Shown here: positions 32,872 to 33,981 of the stretch, one piece after another
Position numbering within the stretch: the first letter of the stretch is position 1
Layout: the number at the start of each line of letters is the position of its first letter
Source: Planctomycetota bacterium
GTDB taxonomy: Bacteria; Planctomycetota; Planctomycetia; Pirellulales; Pirellulaceae
Length of the DNA: 33,981 bases
Reading direction: 5' to 3'
NCBI GenBank assembly: GCA_027622275.1
Contig: JAQBZB010000073.1
Coordinates: forward strand, 1-33,981
The notes under the pieces: generated by a model
What the model saw: the letters and a program-made list of their open reading frames with translations, nothing else
Database searches by the model: none
What the model was told of the DNA's origin: nothing
Position numbers and translations under genes: made by a program

Positions 32872-33942
32872 TCACGGAAGCACTGCACCGGCGTTAGCCC
32901 GCAAGTCGTCCTCGATCTGAGGAAGTCGAGCCTCATACTCTTCGAGCTGGGCGATCTTTGGCAGGATGATCGCGATTTCGGCTTGCAGCGCGGCAATCTC
33001 GGCGAGTATCTCAGCTTGCCTTTGGGGTGTCGGAGGCGGCGTGCCATTCAATTCGTCTTGCAACTCCTGGATGCGATCGGTCATCCGTTGGACGGCCGCT
33101 CGGTACATCCCGAGGAAGTAGTTCGTCATCGTCCGCGGCAGGAGGCTGATCGCGCCCAGACGGATATCGCCGTCGGCCTCGCGAATGTCGACCAACCGTT
33201 CTACCTGGCGATCGTAAACGACTTGCGGATCAAGCTCGCACATCCGGCCGACTCGCGGATGAAAATCGACGTATCCACCGGTGTACCTGAGGATGTCCGC
33301 ATCACGATCGAGGACCGCAAGATCCGCAAAGTGAGGAATCGACAAGACGCTTTGAATGGCCTGCGAGAAGGCTTGCGGCAGACTCGAGTCGGTCCGTGGA
33401 AACTCGTACAACGCCAGCGTCCGGCGATAGGTGTTCCAGAATCCCATTTCCGCGGAGCTCCACTTCCGATCGATCAGCGGCGTGTCGACATCGCCACTCT
33501 CGAAGCTTCCCATCCGAGGCAGCAACGGATACTGGCGGTTCACTTCCGAGACGCCTTTGACGGCTCCCTGCGTCGGATCAAGGATCGGCCGCACGACGAA
33601 CCCGTTCGGCAGCGGACCGCGGACGACTGGATGATCGATGTCGGGAATGTCGAGGATGACGGGAGCCGCGTCCGGCTGCGTGGTCATCACCGCATCGTCC
33701 GGCCAATAAGGACGTGTTGGCGGAGATTCGTTCGCGCCATCGCGCGGCCACCGCGTCCGCCACACGGCATCACGCGAGATGATCTCGCTGCGGACTCGCC
33801 ACGTCGCGACTGTGCCGTAGTTCATCATCAATGCCATGACGAAGAGCAAAACGGGCAGCCAGAGAACGAACTCCAGCGGCGCTAGTCCACGCCTTAGGTG
33901 TCTTCTGCCTGGCCCGCTCCCAAATACTTTGTTTAACCGCAA
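32872..33942 (-). CDS. TadE-like pseudopilin-type protein with coiled-coil tail
   Basis: The visible product is 356 residues. Near the N-terminus RRG-LAPLEFVLWLPVLLFVMA has the layout of a prepilin-peptidase site: basic residues, Gly, then Glu at +5 and a long hydrophobic helix, as in TadE/TadF pseudopilins. The middle is a long extracytoplasmic domain. The last 70 residues (MTDRIQELQDELNG, then QAEILAEIAALQAEIAIILP) look like a coiled coil. The family's usual length is nearer 130-200 residues, so this is a large variant. The start is uncertain: TTG at 33942 has no clear ribosome site and the frame is open to the window edge. Confidence 0.6.
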   Translation of the reverse strand: MRLNKVFGSGPGRRHLRRGLAPLEFVLWLPVLLFVMALMMNYGTVATWRVRSEIISRDAVWRTRWPRDGANESPPTRPYWPDDAVMTTQPDAAPVILDIPDIDHPVVRGPLPNGFVVRPILDPTQGAVKGVSEVNRQYPLLPRMGSFESGDVDTPLIDRKWSSAEMGFWNTYRRTLALYEFPRTDSSLPQAFSQAIQSVLSIPHFADLAVLDRDADILRYTGGYVDFHPRVGRMCELDPQVVYDRQVERLVDIREADGDIRLGAISLLPRTMTNYFLGMYRAAVQRMTDRIQELQDELNGTPPPTPQRQAEILAEIAALQAEIAIILPKIAQLEEYEARLPQIEDDLRANAGAVLP

Positions 33943-33947
33943 GCCGG

Positions 33948-33981
33948 AGGCGTGCGCTATCCGTGCCGGAAGCGCACGCCT
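33948..33981. repeat. Hairpin repeat at the right edge
   Basis: AGGCGTGCGC (33948-33957) and GCGCACGCCT (33972-33981) form a perfect 10-bp stem with a 14-base loop. It lies where the TadE-like gene's upstream region should be and may continue beyond the window. The sequence resembles GC-rich intergenic repeats of planctomycetes. Confidence 0.65.

Noticed and set aside
32251-33885. A 544-codon plus-strand open frame opposite the TadE-like and unknown genes
   Set aside because: It spans two minus-strand genes and their gap and has shadow-type composition with no motif.
1-33981. rRNA, tRNA, riboswitch or prophage modules
   Set aside because: I found no convincing cloverleaf, rRNA stretch, known riboswitch core or phage structural genes by reading; a covariance-model search would be needed to exclude small RNAs.

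Overview
The window looks like chromosomal DNA of a planctomycete, most likely a Pirellulales-type organism (inferred from family content, not from a marker gene; no rRNA or tRNA is visible). Supporting signs are giant secreted proteins with LEPLEDRRMLA / LExRHLLA-type N-terminal motifs, a lipoprotein family I know only from planctomycetes, a Cys-type sulfatase, a PknB-type kinase fused to a caspase-like domain, ECF sigma genes beside surface-protein genes, and hairpin repeat families typical of these genomes.

Region 1 (1-5908, minus strand): a truncated ECF sigma factor followed by a giant beta-helix surface protein. It starts at 5228, is frameshifted near 3257 and runs off the left edge. 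Region 2 (5909-8276) is a degraded patch: a 138-bp element with perfect 18-bp terminal inverted repeats, a terminator-like hairpin, the 3' fragment of a VWA-type peptidase gene, a small gene with a 15-bp tandem repeat, a truncated serine recombinase and a possible integrase-associated remnant. Region 3 (8277-15492): a lipoprotein, an ECF sigma factor whose reading frame crosses an 11-G tract, a dockerin/Calx-beta surface protein with a probable N-terminal frameshift, two tandem secreted leucine-rich-repeat paralogues and a glycosyltransferase-like gene. Region 4 (15592-21950): a metallophosphoesterase, a compact oadG-oadB-oadA operon for a sodium-pumping oxaloacetate decarboxylase, a sulfatase and a small PilZ-like protein.

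Region 5 (21967-33981, minus strand) is the most interesting part. It is a Tad/Flp-pilus-type operon read from right to left: TadE-like pseudopilin, a membrane-anchored unknown, CpaB, an FHA-CpaF fusion ATPase, a REP-associated transposase with nested inverted REP hairpins on both sides, TadB, TadC, a zinc-ribbon membrane protein, and a 1111-residue Ser/Thr kinase carrying a caspase-like domain that lacks the catalytic cysteine. The last four genes are separated by 1, 18 and 5 bp. A phosphothreonine-binding domain on the motor ATPase and a Ser/Thr kinase in the same gene set suggest a phosphorylation-controlled Tad secretion machine. The REP/transposase unit sits between the motor and the membrane platform genes.

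Coordinates come from reading the sequence. Family assignments rest on recognised motifs and have not been confirmed by database search.
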